DNA of 64,000 nt, taken from positions 183,344 to 247,343 of the forward strand of contig NZ_ARYN01000007.1 of assembly GCF_002094855.1 (NCBI RefSeq), read 5' to 3'. Position 1 is the stretch's first letter; every line of letters starts with the position of its first letter. Shown here one piece after another: positions 36,048 to 45,370 of this stretch. The notes beneath the pieces were generated by a model. That model was given only the letters and a program-made list of their open reading frames with translations. It was not told the origin of the DNA and ran no database searches. The DNA comes from Zunongwangia atlantica 22II14-10F7. GTDB lineage: Bacteria > Bacteroidota > Bacteroidia > Flavobacteriales > Flavobacteriaceae. The translations under genes were made by a program, and so were the position numbers.

Positions 36048-37340
36048 ATGAAAAAGAAGACAATATTAAGTATTGGTTTGTCAACACTCATAGGTTTTTC
36101 AGGAATTGCGCAAATGCAGGAGGACTTACCTAAAAAGATGAAAGAGAAATTAGCGAAACAGCCACCAATAACTGTTCAAACTACCGTTGGACCTCTAGAG
36201 TTGCCTTCGCCATTTTCAACAAAATCTGTAGAGAAGCGAAGCGAGATCGTGCCATGGCCAGAAGGACAAATGCCAACAGCACCTGCAGGTTTTAAAGTTT
36301 CTAAATTTGCTGAAGATTTAGATCATCCTAGAAGATCTTATGTATCACCTAACGGAAAAGATATTTTTGTAGTAGAAAGTGATGATGCTAAGAAAAGTGC
36401 AAACAGAATTACACTTTTTAGAGATGCCAATAAGGATGGGAAGCCAGAACAACGTTTTGTTTTTGCTGAAGATCTAAATCAGCCTTACGGAATGCTAATT
36501 TTAGATGGTTATTTTTATGTCGCTAATGTGGATGCCATAAAAAGATGGTCTTATAAAGAAGGAATGACTTCCTTAGAAGGAGAAGGCGAATTGGTTAAGG
36601 AATTACCTGCCGGAGGTTATAACCACCACTGGACGCGTAATTTAATCGCAAGCAAAGACGGAAACAAATTGGTGGTTACCGTTGGATCTTCCAGTAACGC
36701 CGGTGAACACGGTATGGAAAAAGAAAAGCGCAGAGCAAATGTGCTTATGATGGATCCAGATGGTAGTAATGAGATCGTTTATGCGGCTGGTTTAAGAAAT
36801 CCAGTTGGCGTAGATTATAATCCAATAACGGGAGAACTTTGGGCTGCCGTTAACGAACGTGATAAAATTGGTGATAATTTAGTGCCAGATTATGTAACTA
36901 GCGTTAAACAAGGTGGCTGGTATGGTTGGCCTTATTCATATTATGGAGATATTAAAGATCCAAGATGGCATAAAGAACCGCATAATGATATGGTGGAAAA
37001 AGCGATTATTCCAGATGTTCCGGTGGGATCACATACCGCATCTTTAGGAATCACTTTCTACGATAAAGATCAATTTCCTGAAAAATATAAAAACGGAGCT
37101 TTTGTAGGACAACATGGTTCATGGAATCGTTCAAATTTTGCAGGATATAAAGTGCTTTTTATTCCTTTTGATGCCAACGGAAAGCCACAGCAACCAGAAG
37201 ATTTCTTAACCGGTTTTATTGCCAGTGAAGATGGCAGCAAAGTTTATGGTCGCCCGGTTGGAGTTACTACTTTACCAAACGGAGATCTATTGGTGAACGA
37301 TGATAACGGCGGAGTAGTGTGGAGAGTTTCTGCGGAATAA
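36048..37340 (+). CDS. PQQ-dependent sugar dehydrogenase (sorbosone dehydrogenase-like), exported
   Basis: A 430-residue protein with a Sec signal peptide (residues 1-21, ending GIAQ) and a six-bladed beta-propeller of the soluble glucose/L-sorbosone dehydrogenase family. Landmarks are GFKVSKFAEDLDHPRRSYVSPNG, the catalytic-site region NHHWTRNLI near 188, GLRNPVGVDYNP near 248 and GAFVGQHGSWNRS near 350. Enzymes of this fold use pyrroloquinoline quinone and Ca2+ to oxidise sugars or related alcohols in the periplasm; the substrate is unknown. It lies 30 nt upstream of a TonB receptor on the same strand. PQQ dependence is inferred from the family. Confidence 0.88.
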   Translation: MKKKTILSIGLSTLIGFSGIAQMQEDLPKKMKEKLAKQPPITVQTTVGPLELPSPFSTKSVEKRSEIVPWPEGQMPTAPAGFKVSKFAEDLDHPRRSYVSPNGKDIFVVESDDAKKSANRITLFRDANKDGKPEQRFVFAEDLNQPYGMLILDGYFYVANVDAIKRWSYKEGMTSLEGEGELVKELPAGGYNHHWTRNLIASKDGNKLVVTVGSSSNAGEHGMEKEKRRANVLMMDPDGSNEIVYAAGLRNPVGVDYNPITGELWAAVNERDKIGDNLVPDYVTSVKQGGWYGWPYSYYGDIKDPRWHKEPHNDMVEKAIIPDVPVGSHTASLGITFYDKDQFPEKYKNGAFVGQHGSWNRSNFAGYKVLFIPFDANGKPQQPEDFLTGFIASEDGSKVYGRPVGVTTLPNGDLLVNDDNGGVVWRVSAE

Positions 37341-37370
37341 TAAGTAATTTCGTTTCTTAAAAAAGAACAA

Positions 37371-39659
37371 TTGAAGAAAATAATTATCGCGCTAATATTG
37401 GTGATTTGCGCACAACAATCTTTTTGTCAGAATCTGAAGGGACAAATTTTAAATGAAACAACTTCTGAAGCGATCGCAAATGTAAATATCATTGCAGCCT
37501 CAGAAGTTGTTGCTGTTTCAGGTAAAGATGGTTTTTTTAATATTCAGAATATAGACTTTCCGGTAGTTTTAAAATTCAGCGCCATAGGATTTGAAACACA
37601 AAAGCTAAGATTCGATAAAAATGACACTAATTTTAAAGTTTACCTGGCACCCTCGAACGAGTCACTTTCCGAAGTAAAATTAAGAAGTACGTTAATCCCA
37701 ACCGAACTCCAAAAAACACCCGCAGCGGTAAGTTTGCTTTCCAAAAACGATCTGGAAAGAACAGATGCTACAAATTTTGTCGATAACCTTAATTATGTGC
37801 CCGGGGTTTATGTCAATCAGGGAGCTTTAAATACCAATAAGATCAATATTCGCGGAATTGGAGGTAGAGCGCAATATACTACGAATAGAATTCAGGCGTA
37901 TTTCGACGGAATTCCGCTGGCAACCGCAGAAGGCTCCCTCACTTTAGATGATATCGGCCAGGAATCTTTAGAACGTGTTGAGGTGATAAAAGGTCCAACA
38001 AGTAGTATTTACGGCGCCGGACTTGGTGGGTCGATAAACCTGTATTCCGCAGATCCCGGAGCAAATGAAAGTCGGGTTGGTGTAAAAGTGCAGGGAGGAA
38101 GTTACAATACCTGGAAAAAATCTGATGTAATTTCTATAAATGGAGCAAATTCTTCAGTTTTTGCGACCTATAATCATGTGCAAAGTGACGGCTGGCGCGA
38201 GAATGGTTCTTACGATAGAAAATCTGGACTTGTGAATGCAAAAGTGCTGACTTCAGGAAAAAATAGTCTGTCGTTTTTGGCCAATTTCGTCAAACTAAAA
38301 GCTTATATCCCAAGTTCGATAAATGAGGACGATTTTTTAAACGATCCAGAAAGTGCCGCATACACCTGGGGAGCTTCCAGAGGTTACGAAAGTTATGATC
38401 GTGGTTTGTTAGGTGTGAGTTATAATCATCATTTTTCTGAAAATTTCACCAATCAAACCAGTGTATTCTTAAGTTTTAGAAATGGCTACGAGCCAAGACC
38501 ATTCGATATTTTAAAAGAAGAGCGATTATCTGCCGGAGCAAGAACCAATTTTAGCCTTTCTACAAAACTTTTTGAATTGCCTTCAGAATTTAGTTTTGGC
38601 GCGCAATATTATAATGAATGGTACGAAACCGGAACTTTTGAAAATTTATACGAAGATTTCGATAATCTTGGTAGTGTGCGTGGAGAACGCTTAAGTAATA
38701 ATGAGCAGGATCGCCATTATGCGAATTTCTTTGCGCAATTAAATATAGATTTGAGCGAACGTTTGTTGTTAGAAGCCGGCTTAAATTTTAACACAACCGC
38801 TTATAGTTTAGATGATTTTTATGCTGAAGATAATATCGATCAAACCGGCAGTTATACTTTTGATGCCGTTTTTTCTCCAAGATTGGGTTTGTCTTATGAA
38901 GTTGCTAAACGGAAGAATATTTACGCATCTGTAAGCCATGGGTTTTCTACACCAACCGTTGCTGAAACTTTGACTCCGGAAGGGCAAATAAACACCGATC
39001 TAAAAGCTGAAACAGGATTTAATTACGAAATAGGTTTTAAAGGAAACTGGTTAAATAATCGATTATATACTGAAGTTTCTTTGTACAGCATCCAGGTGAG
39101 AAATTTATTGGTGGCGCAAAGAGTTGCTGAAGATCAATATGTTGGAATCAACGCGGGTAAAACCGATCATAACGGAATTGAATTCTTCGGAAAATATAGC
39201 TTAGATCTTACTGAAAACTGGCAGGTGAGTCCGTTTATAAACGCTGCCTTCAACTTTTTTGAGTTCGATCGTTTTGTGAATGAAGAAGTAGATTATTCGG
39301 GGAATGAACTACCAGGAGTTCCAAAACATACTTTAAATGCAGGATTTGATTTTAGTACAGATTTTGGTTTCAGTTTCAATGCACTTTATAGAAATGTAGG
39401 TGAAATTCCGCTAAACGATGCAAATGCGCTGTATACAAATTCTTATGATCTGGTAAATCTAAAAGCAGCGTATGCTTTTGATATTATAAAGGATCTTCAG
39501 CTAAATATTTACGGCGGAATAAATAATGTTTTTGATGAACATTATGCCGCCAGTGTTTTACCAAATGCGGTTGGTTTTGGTGGCGCCGCACCACGATATT
39601 ATTATCCTGGCTATCCGCGTAATTATTTTACAGGCGTAGCAGTTAATTATTTTTTCTAA
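37371..39659 (+). CDS. TonB-dependent outer-membrane receptor
   Basis: A 762-residue receptor. A signal peptide (MKKIIIALI..., cut near CQN at residue 20) is followed by a CarboxypepD_reg-like domain (about 22-95), a plug domain with TPAAVSLLSKNDL, NIRGIGGRAQYTTNR, YFDGIPLA and EVIKGPTSSIYGAGLGG (about 115-220), and a 22-strand barrel ending in YFTGVAVNYFF with the terminal Phe. It imports a specific ligand through the outer membrane using TonB energy. It starts with TTG, since the signal peptide begins there and no ATG precedes it. Pairing with the PQQ-type dehydrogenase suggests PQQ or the sugar substrate as ligand (inference). Confidence 0.92.
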   Translation: MKKIIIALILVICAQQSFCQNLKGQILNETTSEAIANVNIIAASEVVAVSGKDGFFNIQNIDFPVVLKFSAIGFETQKLRFDKNDTNFKVYLAPSNESLSEVKLRSTLIPTELQKTPAAVSLLSKNDLERTDATNFVDNLNYVPGVYVNQGALNTNKINIRGIGGRAQYTTNRIQAYFDGIPLATAEGSLTLDDIGQESLERVEVIKGPTSSIYGAGLGGSINLYSADPGANESRVGVKVQGGSYNTWKKSDVISINGANSSVFATYNHVQSDGWRENGSYDRKSGLVNAKVLTSGKNSLSFLANFVKLKAYIPSSINEDDFLNDPESAAYTWGASRGYESYDRGLLGVSYNHHFSENFTNQTSVFLSFRNGYEPRPFDILKEERLSAGARTNFSLSTKLFELPSEFSFGAQYYNEWYETGTFENLYEDFDNLGSVRGERLSNNEQDRHYANFFAQLNIDLSERLLLEAGLNFNTTAYSLDDFYAEDNIDQTGSYTFDAVFSPRLGLSYEVAKRKNIYASVSHGFSTPTVAETLTPEGQINTDLKAETGFNYEIGFKGNWLNNRLYTEVSLYSIQVRNLLVAQRVAEDQYVGINAGKTDHNGIEFFGKYSLDLTENWQVSPFINAAFNFFEFDRFVNEEVDYSGNELPGVPKHTLNAGFDFSTDFGFSFNALYRNVGEIPLNDANALYTNSYDLVNLKAAYAFDIIKDLQLNIYGGINNVFDEHYAASVLPNAVGFGGAAPRYYYPGYPRNYFTGVAVNYFF

Positions 39660-39680
39660 ATTGAAGTAAATACAATCCCT

Positions 39681-40232
39681 ATGATACGAAGTTATTTTAA
39701 TGAACAGTGGAAAGAAGTCGAGTTTGGCGATAATGTTTCAGATGAAATTCGCTATAAAATTTCCAATTTAGGCCGAGTAATTAAAATTACTGAAGAAGGT
39801 GAAGAACTTCAGGAAAAGCGACTGGGCAATGGTTACGAAATGATTCGTATAAAACTTAAAAATGGTGTTTGGTCCAGCCGATATACTCATAAAATTTTAG
39901 CTGAAAATTTCTTGGAACCAAAAGAGGGGCAACGCTACGTAATTCATTTAAATTACGATAAGACCGATAATCGCTTAGAGAATTTGCAATGGGCCACAAA
40001 GCGAGAAAAAGAGATCCATCAGTTTAGTAATCCTGATAATAAGAATATTAAAAGAAAGCTTCCTAGCCACGCAAAACTAACTGAAACTAAAGTGAAGTTT
40101 ATTAAGCGTAAGATCTTTGATCCTAACAGAAGAACACGTTTAAAAATGATCGCTAAACAATTTGGGATTTCAGAAATGCAGTTACACCGAATCAAAACCG
40201 GAGAAAACTGGGGACACGTGACGGAGTATTAA
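39681..40232 (+). CDS. NUMOD4 / HNH-type protein
   Basis: A 183-residue protein with an N-terminal NUMOD4 motif (QWKEVEF...YKISNLGRVIKI, residues about 9-35). A middle HNH-like segment YVIHLNYDKTDNRLENLQWAT near 93-112 keeps the His and two Asn of the nuclease motif, and a C-terminal helical region with an HTH-like MIAKQFGISEMQLHRIKTGENW follows. This is the architecture of homing-endonuclease relatives found free-standing in Flavobacteriia. The gene is not inside another gene or an intron. Nuclease activity is possible but not shown; it may act as a DNA-binding protein. Confidence 0.82.
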   Translation: MIRSYFNEQWKEVEFGDNVSDEIRYKISNLGRVIKITEEGEELQEKRLGNGYEMIRIKLKNGVWSSRYTHKILAENFLEPKEGQRYVIHLNYDKTDNRLENLQWATKREKEIHQFSNPDNKNIKRKLPSHAKLTETKVKFIKRKIFDPNRRTRLKMIAKQFGISEMQLHRIKTGENWGHVTEY

Positions 40233-40380
40233 ATTTTAGATCGCTAGAGCTGTTAGATACTAGATTTTAGAATAGAGATAATAAAAAATAGATGTTTGGG
40301 AAGTGATATTGTAGGTTTTTAGAAGGCATTTTTAAAATTTTTCATTTTGCAATGCAATATGAAAAATTAAAAGTGAAACT

Positions 40381-40457
40381 TACTCACTACTCACTACTCA
40401 CTACTCACTACTCACTACTCACTACTCACTACTCACTACTCACTACTCACTACTCAC
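40381..40457. repeat. Eleven perfect tandem copies of a 7-bp unit at the coaD 3' end
   Basis: The unit TACTCAC (GTGAGTA on the coaD coding strand) is repeated 11 times without a mismatch. The last 15 bases lie inside coaD and supply its final codons and stop. Confidence 0.97.
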
Positions 40458-40898
40458 CGAATCCGGCACCATAAACTCATATTTTCCGCCGTGTTGCATC
40501 ACATCTCTTACAATGGTAGAAGAAATATGTTCAAAGCCAGAAGAAGCGATTAGAAAAACAGTTTCGATATTTTCCATTTTGTAGTTGGTTTGGCCAATAG
40601 CTTTTTCAAATTCCAAATCGATCCCGTTTCTAAGTCCGCGAAGTAAGAATTTAGCGTCAATTTCTTTGCAAAAATCAACTGTTAGTCCGCTGTAGGTGGT
40701 TACCTTAATTTTAGACTCGTTTTGGAAGGTTTTTTCAAGGAATTCAAGTCGTTTTTCTAAAGAAAACATATACTTTTTACTGCTGTTGGTTCCAATTGCC
40801 AGAACGATTTCATCAAAAAGAGGAAGTCCTCTTTCAATAATATCTACATGCCCTAAAGTAATAGGATCAAAAGATCCCGGAAATACTGCTCTTTTCAT
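40443..40898 (-). CDS. coaD: Phosphopantetheine adenylyltransferase
   Basis: A 151-residue nucleotidyltransferase. The N-terminal KRAVFPGSFDPITLGHVDII contains the T/HxGH active-site motif at residues 14-18. The substrate-binding LLRGLRNGIDLEFE lies near 88, and the ISSTIVRD near 127 matches the family's conserved SSxxVR. It adenylates 4'-phosphopantetheine in coenzyme A synthesis. The last residues (VSSE) are encoded by the flanking 7-bp repeat, so the natural C-terminus has been replaced or trimmed by repeat sequence. Confidence 0.95.
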   Translation of the reverse strand: MKRAVFPGSFDPITLGHVDIIERGLPLFDEIVLAIGTNSSKKYMFSLEKRLEFLEKTFQNESKIKVTTYSGLTVDFCKEIDAKFLLRGLRNGIDLEFEKAIGQTNYKMENIETVFLIASSGFEHISSTIVRDVMQHGGKYEFMVPDSVSSE

Positions 40899-41020
40899 AG
40901 AAAATCGATTATCAATACTAAGGTCTTATAAAAAAAGAAGGAAACAAAATTTCAATTGATATTATAGAGGTAAGCGTTATTTTTATATATTCGTCTTTTC
41001 GGAAACGCATCGATCAAAAA

Positions 41021-41578
41021 ATGAACAGAATCATCACAGTATTAGTAATTTTTATTTTTTCAAGTTCAGCTTTAAAAGCACAAAACGCTTCCGTAGAAAA
41101 ATCCTTATTTGGGATTCAAACTGGTGTTTTAGGGATTTGGGGATATAATGAGTCGAGATTAGCAGATCAGTTTGCACTAAGAACAGAAATTGGATTTGAT
41201 GCCGGATTATGGGGAGGAACACATTATGAGAATAGCGTTAACTATGCTTTGATTCCGTTAATTAAAATTGAACCTCGTTGGTATTATAATATTAAAAAGA
41301 GAGGAAGAAAAGAAAGGAATACGTGGAATAATGGCGCTAATTATTTAAGTTTAGAAACGACTTTACATTCAGATTTGTTTGTAATTTCGAATGATCGTAA
41401 TCATAGTACTGCCAATACTCTGGATTTTATTCCGAAATGGGGAATTAAGCGGAATATTGGCCAACACTTTGGGTTTGAAATTGCTATTGGGCCAATTGGT
41501 TATGGCATAAATCTGGATGAAACTAGCAATCACGGTTACACAGGTACATTCGATTTAAAAATCGGCTATAATTTTTAA
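41021..41578 (+). CDS. Exported beta-barrel-like protein of unknown function
   Basis: A 185-residue protein with a Sec signal peptide (residues 1-20, ending LKAQ). Alternating hydrophobic strands follow (FGIQTGVLGIWGYNES, FALRTEIGFDAGLWGG, ALIPLIKIEPRWYYNI, LSLETTLHS, FGFEIAIGPIGYGI), and the C-terminus TGTFDLKIGYNF has a terminal Phe. This is the pattern of a small eight-stranded outer-membrane barrel. No family name is certain. It ends 5 nt from the convergent ddl stop. Confidence 0.7.
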   Translation: MNRIITVLVIFIFSSSALKAQNASVEKSLFGIQTGVLGIWGYNESRLADQFALRTEIGFDAGLWGGTHYENSVNYALIPLIKIEPRWYYNIKKRGRKERNTWNNGANYLSLETTLHSDLFVISNDRNHSTANTLDFIPKWGIKRNIGQHFGFEIAIGPIGYGINLDETSNHGYTGTFDLKIGYNF

Positions 41579-41583
41579 CAATC

Positions 41584-42558
41584 TTAGCTTAAAGCCGCTT
41601 CTATTGCGCTACCATATAAATCTTGTAAGCTAATACCTGCTTTCGCTGCCTGCTGAGGTAAAATACTGGCCTGGCTTAATCCCGGTGTGGTGTTCATTTC
41701 AATAAAATGTGGTTCGCCGTTATGGAATATAAATTCAGAGCGTGTAAAACCTTTCATCTTTAATTTCTGATAGATCAGTTTAGCGATTTCCTGAACCTTT
41801 TTTGTGTCTTCTTCTGAAATTCTTGCAGGAGTGATCTCCTGAGATTTGCCCAGATATTTCGCTTCATAATCGAAGAATTCATTTTCTGAAACAATTTCGG
41901 TTACCGGAAGTGCAAGTAATTCACCATTATAAGTAATTACACCCACTGAAACTTCAGTGCCATCAAGGAAAGATTCGATAATTGCTTCATCATCTTCCTG
42001 AAATGCATTTTGTGCCGCTCGATATAATTCGTCTTTTTGCTTCACCTTTGTAATGCCAAAGCTACTTCCGGCACGATTCGCCTTTACAAAACAGGGAAGT
42101 CCCACTTTATCAATAATGGCTTCAGTATCTACAATATCACCTTTATTTAGAAAATAGTTTTTAGCGGTTTTAATTCCGTAGGGCTGTAAAACGCTAATAA
42201 GATCACGCTTGTTAAAAGTTAACGCCGATTGATAATGATCTGCTGCCGTTTGCGGAATATTCAGCAATTCCAAATAGGCTTGCAATAATCCGTTTTCACC
42301 TGGTGTGCCGTGAATGGTATTAAAAACACAGTCAAATTTGATGATTTCACCATTAATTTTTACCGTGAAATCACTTCTATTTATGGGATACGGAGTATCA
42401 TCTGCAGCTACTACAAACCACTCATTTTGTAAAATATGCACGCGGTAAGGCTCGTATTTATCAAGATCCAGGTTTTCGTAAACCATGTTTCCACTATTTA
42501 TAGAAATGCGGTATTCACTTGAAAAACCGCCCATTGCGATGGCAATTTTCTTCTTCAT
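41584..42558 (-). CDS. ddl: D-alanine--D-alanine ligase
   Basis: A 324-residue ATP-grasp ligase. The N-terminal domain begins KKKIAIAMGGFSSEYRIS, the ATP-grasp core has LPCFVKANRAGSSFGITKV near residue 145 and FIEMNTTPGLSQASILPQQA near 288, and EVSVGVI near 200 binds metal or substrate. It makes the D-Ala-D-Ala dipeptide for peptidoglycan. ATG at 42558 is preferred to TTG two codons upstream. It is divergent from the PASTA gene. Confidence 0.96.
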   Translation of the reverse strand: MKKKIAIAMGGFSSEYRISINSGNMVYENLDLDKYEPYRVHILQNEWFVVAADDTPYPINRSDFTVKINGEIIKFDCVFNTIHGTPGENGLLQAYLELLNIPQTAADHYQSALTFNKRDLISVLQPYGIKTAKNYFLNKGDIVDTEAIIDKVGLPCFVKANRAGSSFGITKVKQKDELYRAAQNAFQEDDEAIIESFLDGTEVSVGVITYNGELLALPVTEIVSENEFFDYEAKYLGKSQEITPARISEEDTKKVQEIAKLIYQKLKMKGFTRSEFIFHNGEPHFIEMNTTPGLSQASILPQQAAKAGISLQDLYGSAIEAALS

Positions 42559-42637
42559 ATTCAATATATCGGGTTATGTAGCGTTTAAAACAAAAATATC
42601 ACGAAAAAAGGGTGTCACCAAAACCAAGGTGTTTTTA

Positions 42638-42645
42638 TATCTTTG
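42638..42645 (+). promoter_or_regulatory. Putative -7 element for the PASTA-rluD operon
   Basis: TATCTTTG fits TAnnTTTG and ends 19 nt before the PASTA gene's ATG at 42665. The -33 position has no clear TTG. Confidence 0.5.
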
Positions 42646-42664
42646 CTTTTTATTTTGTAAATAT

Positions 42665-43285
42665 ATGGGATTGTTCAGATTCATTTTCAGTAAAACATTT
42701 TTAATTCAGCTGGTGCTGGCAATTATTTTAGTAGTAGTGTTGGGCTATGCAACTATGCAGTGGCTAGATTACACTACAAACCAGGGAGATCGTATAGAAG
42801 TGCCTAACCTGGCCGAGCTATCTTTAAGCGATGTGGAAACAATGTTAAAGGAAAAGGATCTGAGATATGAGATTTTGGATTCGGCTAATTTTAATCCGGA
42901 TTATCCAAGATTTTCTGTAATAGAGCAAGTCCCAAAAGCTGGGAAATTTGTAAAAGAAAATAGAAAAATATATCTGACTTTAAATCCATCTGGTTATCGT
43001 AAAATAGTGATCCCAGATCTTATTCGTCGTACGCGCAGACAGGCCGAGCCGACTTTAAAGTCTCTGGGTTTCGAGATTGGTGAGATTACTTACAAGCCAG
43101 ATATTGCTGAAGATGCCGTTTTAGAGCTTCGTCATAACGGAGAACTAATAGAAGCAGGAGACGAATTAATGAAAACCTCTAAGATCGACCTTGTTTTAGG
43201 AGATGGCTCTGGAAGCTATGGTCAACCTGTAGAAGAGGATAGTTTAGAGACCGAGGAAACGAACGACGATCAATTTGATTTTTAA
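42665..43285 (+). CDS. PASTA domain membrane protein
   Basis: A 206-residue protein with one N-terminal membrane helix (residues 12-33). Two to three PASTA repeats follow (starting near IEVPNLAELSLSDVETMLKEKDLRYEI and IVIPDLIRRTRRQAEPTLKSLGF), and the tail is acidic. PASTA domains bind peptidoglycan or beta-lactams in kinases and PBPs; this kinase-less form is widespread in Bacteroidota and its role is unknown. The ATG at 42665 is chosen because the membrane helix starts there, and the upstream in-frame extension overlaps ddl. Its TAA overlaps the rluD ATG (TAATG). Confidence 0.88.
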   Translation: MGLFRFIFSKTFLIQLVLAIILVVVLGYATMQWLDYTTNQGDRIEVPNLAELSLSDVETMLKEKDLRYEILDSANFNPDYPRFSVIEQVPKAGKFVKENRKIYLTLNPSGYRKIVIPDLIRRTRRQAEPTLKSLGFEIGEITYKPDIAEDAVLELRHNGELIEAGDELMKTSKIDLVLGDGSGSYGQPVEEDSLETEETNDDQFDF

Positions 43286-44355
43286 TGAAGGAGCATCCTG
43301 AAGAAAATAACGAGCTTGAAGAGCAGCTGGACGACCAGAATGACGAAACGCTTTACGAGCATCATAAATTTATTGCTGAAAAGGGCCAAAATCCCCTACG
43401 AGTAGATAAATATTTGATGAATTATATCGAGAAAGCAACTCGTAATAAAATTCAAAAGGCAGCAAAAGATGGGAATATTTATGTTAATGATGTTCCTGTA
43501 AAACAAAATTATAAAGTAAAAGCCGGTGATGTGGTGCAGGTAATGTTCGAGCATCCGCCGTATGAGTTTTTACTTACTCCAGAGAATATTCCGTTGGATA
43601 TCGTTTATGAAGATGATACTGTTCTTGTAGTGAATAAACCGGCAGGAATGGTGGTGCATCCAGGGCATGGAAATTATAGCGGAACCTTGATTAATGCACT
43701 GGTGTATCATTTCGAAAACTTGCCAAATAACAGCAGTGATCGTCCTGGTTTGGTGCATCGAATCGATAAAGATACCAGCGGACTTTTAGTGATCGCTAAG
43801 ACCGAACATGCTATGGCGCATTTATCGAAGCAGTTTTTCGATAAAACGAGTGAGCGCGAGTATGTAGCCATGGTTTGGGGAAATGTTGAAGAAGATGAAG
43901 GAACGGTTGAAGGAAATATTGGAAGACATCCAAAAAACAGACTCCAGAATACCGTTTACGAAGGTGATGATGCTGAAAAAGGGAAACCCGCCGTAACTCA
44001 TTTTAAAGTTTTAGAGCGTTTTGGTTATGTTACTTTGGTGGCTTGTAAATTAGAAACAGGTAGAACGCACCAGATTCGTGTGCACATGAAGTATATTGGG
44101 CATACCCTTTTTAACGATGAACGCTATGGTGGCGAGAAGATTCTAAAAGGGACAACCTTTACCAAATACAAGCAATTTGTAGAGAATTGTTTTAAAGTAT
44201 TACCAAGGCAGGCACTTCACGCAAAAACTTTAGGCTTTACACATCCAAAAACAGGGGAGTGGATGAGCTTTAATTCAGAATTGCCAGAAGATATGGTGGG
44301 CGCGATAGAGAAGTGGCGTAACTATGCCAAGAACCAGAAAGAAATGCTAGAGTAG
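43285..44355 (+). CDS. rluD: 23S rRNA pseudouridine synthase, RluD type
   Basis: A 356-residue RluA/RluD family enzyme. An acidic N-terminal extension (about 1-30) precedes an S4 RNA-binding domain (RVDKYLMNYIEKATRNKIQKAAKDG, about 33-60) and the catalytic domain with the active-site Asp in HRIDKDTSGLLVIAKT near residue 150. By family it should modify U1911/U1915/U1917 of 23S rRNA. Its ATG overlaps the stop of the PASTA gene by 1 nt, so translation is coupled. Confidence 0.93.
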   Translation: MKEHPEENNELEEQLDDQNDETLYEHHKFIAEKGQNPLRVDKYLMNYIEKATRNKIQKAAKDGNIYVNDVPVKQNYKVKAGDVVQVMFEHPPYEFLLTPENIPLDIVYEDDTVLVVNKPAGMVVHPGHGNYSGTLINALVYHFENLPNNSSDRPGLVHRIDKDTSGLLVIAKTEHAMAHLSKQFFDKTSEREYVAMVWGNVEEDEGTVEGNIGRHPKNRLQNTVYEGDDAEKGKPAVTHFKVLERFGYVTLVACKLETGRTHQIRVHMKYIGHTLFNDERYGGEKILKGTTFTKYKQFVENCFKVLPRQALHAKTLGFTHPKTGEWMSFNSELPEDMVGAIEKWRNYAKNQKEMLE

Positions 44356-44378
44356 TTTAGCGAAATTCGATAAAATAT

Positions 44379-44424
44379 AAGACCTTTTTATTGCTGTATA
44401 AATAAGTAATTGAAGGTCTTTTTT
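44379..44424 (+). terminator. Terminator after rluD
   Basis: AAGACCTT and AAGGTCTT form an 8-bp stem around a 26-nt loop and are followed by a T-run, 23 nt after the rluD stop. Confidence 0.65.
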
Positions 44425-44467
44425 ATTTTCGGGAATCGAAGTCTTATCTTCGTGAAAGTTTAAATTT

Positions 44468-44545
44468 AGGAGTTCAAGCTCTGCCGATAATTATCGGAAT
44501 TTATTCAGCATCTCATTATTTTTTAATGAGTCCCGAAACAAGGCA
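44468..44545. repeat. Degenerate REP-like palindromic element upstream of yaaA
   Basis: A hairpin GCCGATAATTATCGG is followed by TTCAGCATCTCATTA and a complementary TAATGAG across six T. It resembles a worn relative of the elements at 45371 and 48233 (shared TTCAG..TCTCAT). No gene is credible in this gap; a 75-codon ORF here overlaps yaaA in another frame and is discounted. Confidence 0.4.
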
Positions 44546-44595
44546 GCCTCTCTGGATGGCAAGTTTAGGGAGAAACGAAAAAACAGAAAAGAAAA

Positions 44596-45357
44596 ATGAA
44601 AATAGTTGTTTCACCAGCGAAGAGTCTGGATTACGAATCAAAATTACCTACTACTCGAGGAACGCAACCTGCTTTTTTAGAAACCACGGGAAAACTGAAT
44701 CGAAAATTGGCCAGAATGACCAAAAAAGAGATTTCAGAATTAATGAGTATTAGCGATAAGCTTGCTGATCTAAATTATACCCGTTACCAGGAATTTGAAG
44801 AAGATCATACCAAAAAGAATTCTCGCCCGGCAATGTATGCGTTTAATGGCGATGTTTATAATGGTTTAGATGCGTATACACTTCCAGAAGAAAAGTTGGA
44901 TGATATTCAAAATACACTTAGAATTCTTTCTGGTTTGTACGGAATTTTAAAACCCCTCGATCTAATTCAGCCATATCGTTTGGAGATGGGAACTAAAATC
45001 GGGATCGAAAGTAAGGACACGCTTTATGAGGTTTGGAAAGAAAAAGTGACCGATTATTTGAATTCAGAATTAGAAGAAGATGAGTTGTTTGTGAATCTTG
45101 CGAGCAACGAATATTTTAAAGCAGTGGATACTAAAGCTTTAAAAGTTCCGGTAATTTCTCCTGTTTTTAAAGATTACAAAAACGGAAAATTAAAGATTAT
45201 CAGTTTTTATGCAAAGAAAGCTCGTGGTTCTATGGTGCGATATATTATCGATTCTTCAGCGAAATCTTTAGAAGATATTAAAGGCTTCGATTACGACGAC
45301 TATAAATTCAGTGCAGAGCATACCGAGAAAGAAAACGAACCAGTTTTTATTCGATAA
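44596..45357 (+). CDS. yaaA: Peroxide stress protein YaaA
   Basis: A 253-residue DUF328/YaaA protein. It begins [19 protein letters not shown], the family signature, with [39 protein letters not shown] and [20 protein letters not shown] further in and a C-terminal [10 protein letters not shown] segment. In E. coli YaaA lowers intracellular iron damage during H2O2 stress and binds DNA. Complete length. It follows a REP-like element and stands alone. Confidence 0.94.
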   Translation: MKIVVSPAKSLDYESKLPTTRGTQPAFLETTGKLNRKLARMTKKEISELMSISDKLADLNYTRYQEFEEDHTKKNSRPAMYAFNGDVYNGLDAYTLPEEKLDDIQNTLRILSGLYGILKPLDLIQPYRLEMGTKIGIESKDTLYEVWKEKVTDYLNSELEEDELFVNLASNEYFKAVDTKALKVPVISPVFKDYKNGKLKIISFYAKKARGSMVRYIIDSSAKSLEDIKGFDYDDYKFSAEHTEKENEPVFIR

Positions 45358-45370
45358 AACTATATAAAAA

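Noticed and set aside
39681..40232. Homing endonuclease inside an intron or mobile element
   Set aside because: The NUMOD4/HNH gene is free-standing between intact genes, with no intron boundaries or inverted repeats around it.
40381..40457. CRISPR-like array
   Set aside because: The unit is only 7 bp with no spacers and no cas genes; it is a simple tandem repeat.
44526..44753. 75-codon ORF overlapping the start of yaaA in another frame
   Set aside because: It lies in a REP-like element and then shadows yaaA; composition and lack of any known motif show that yaaA is the real gene.
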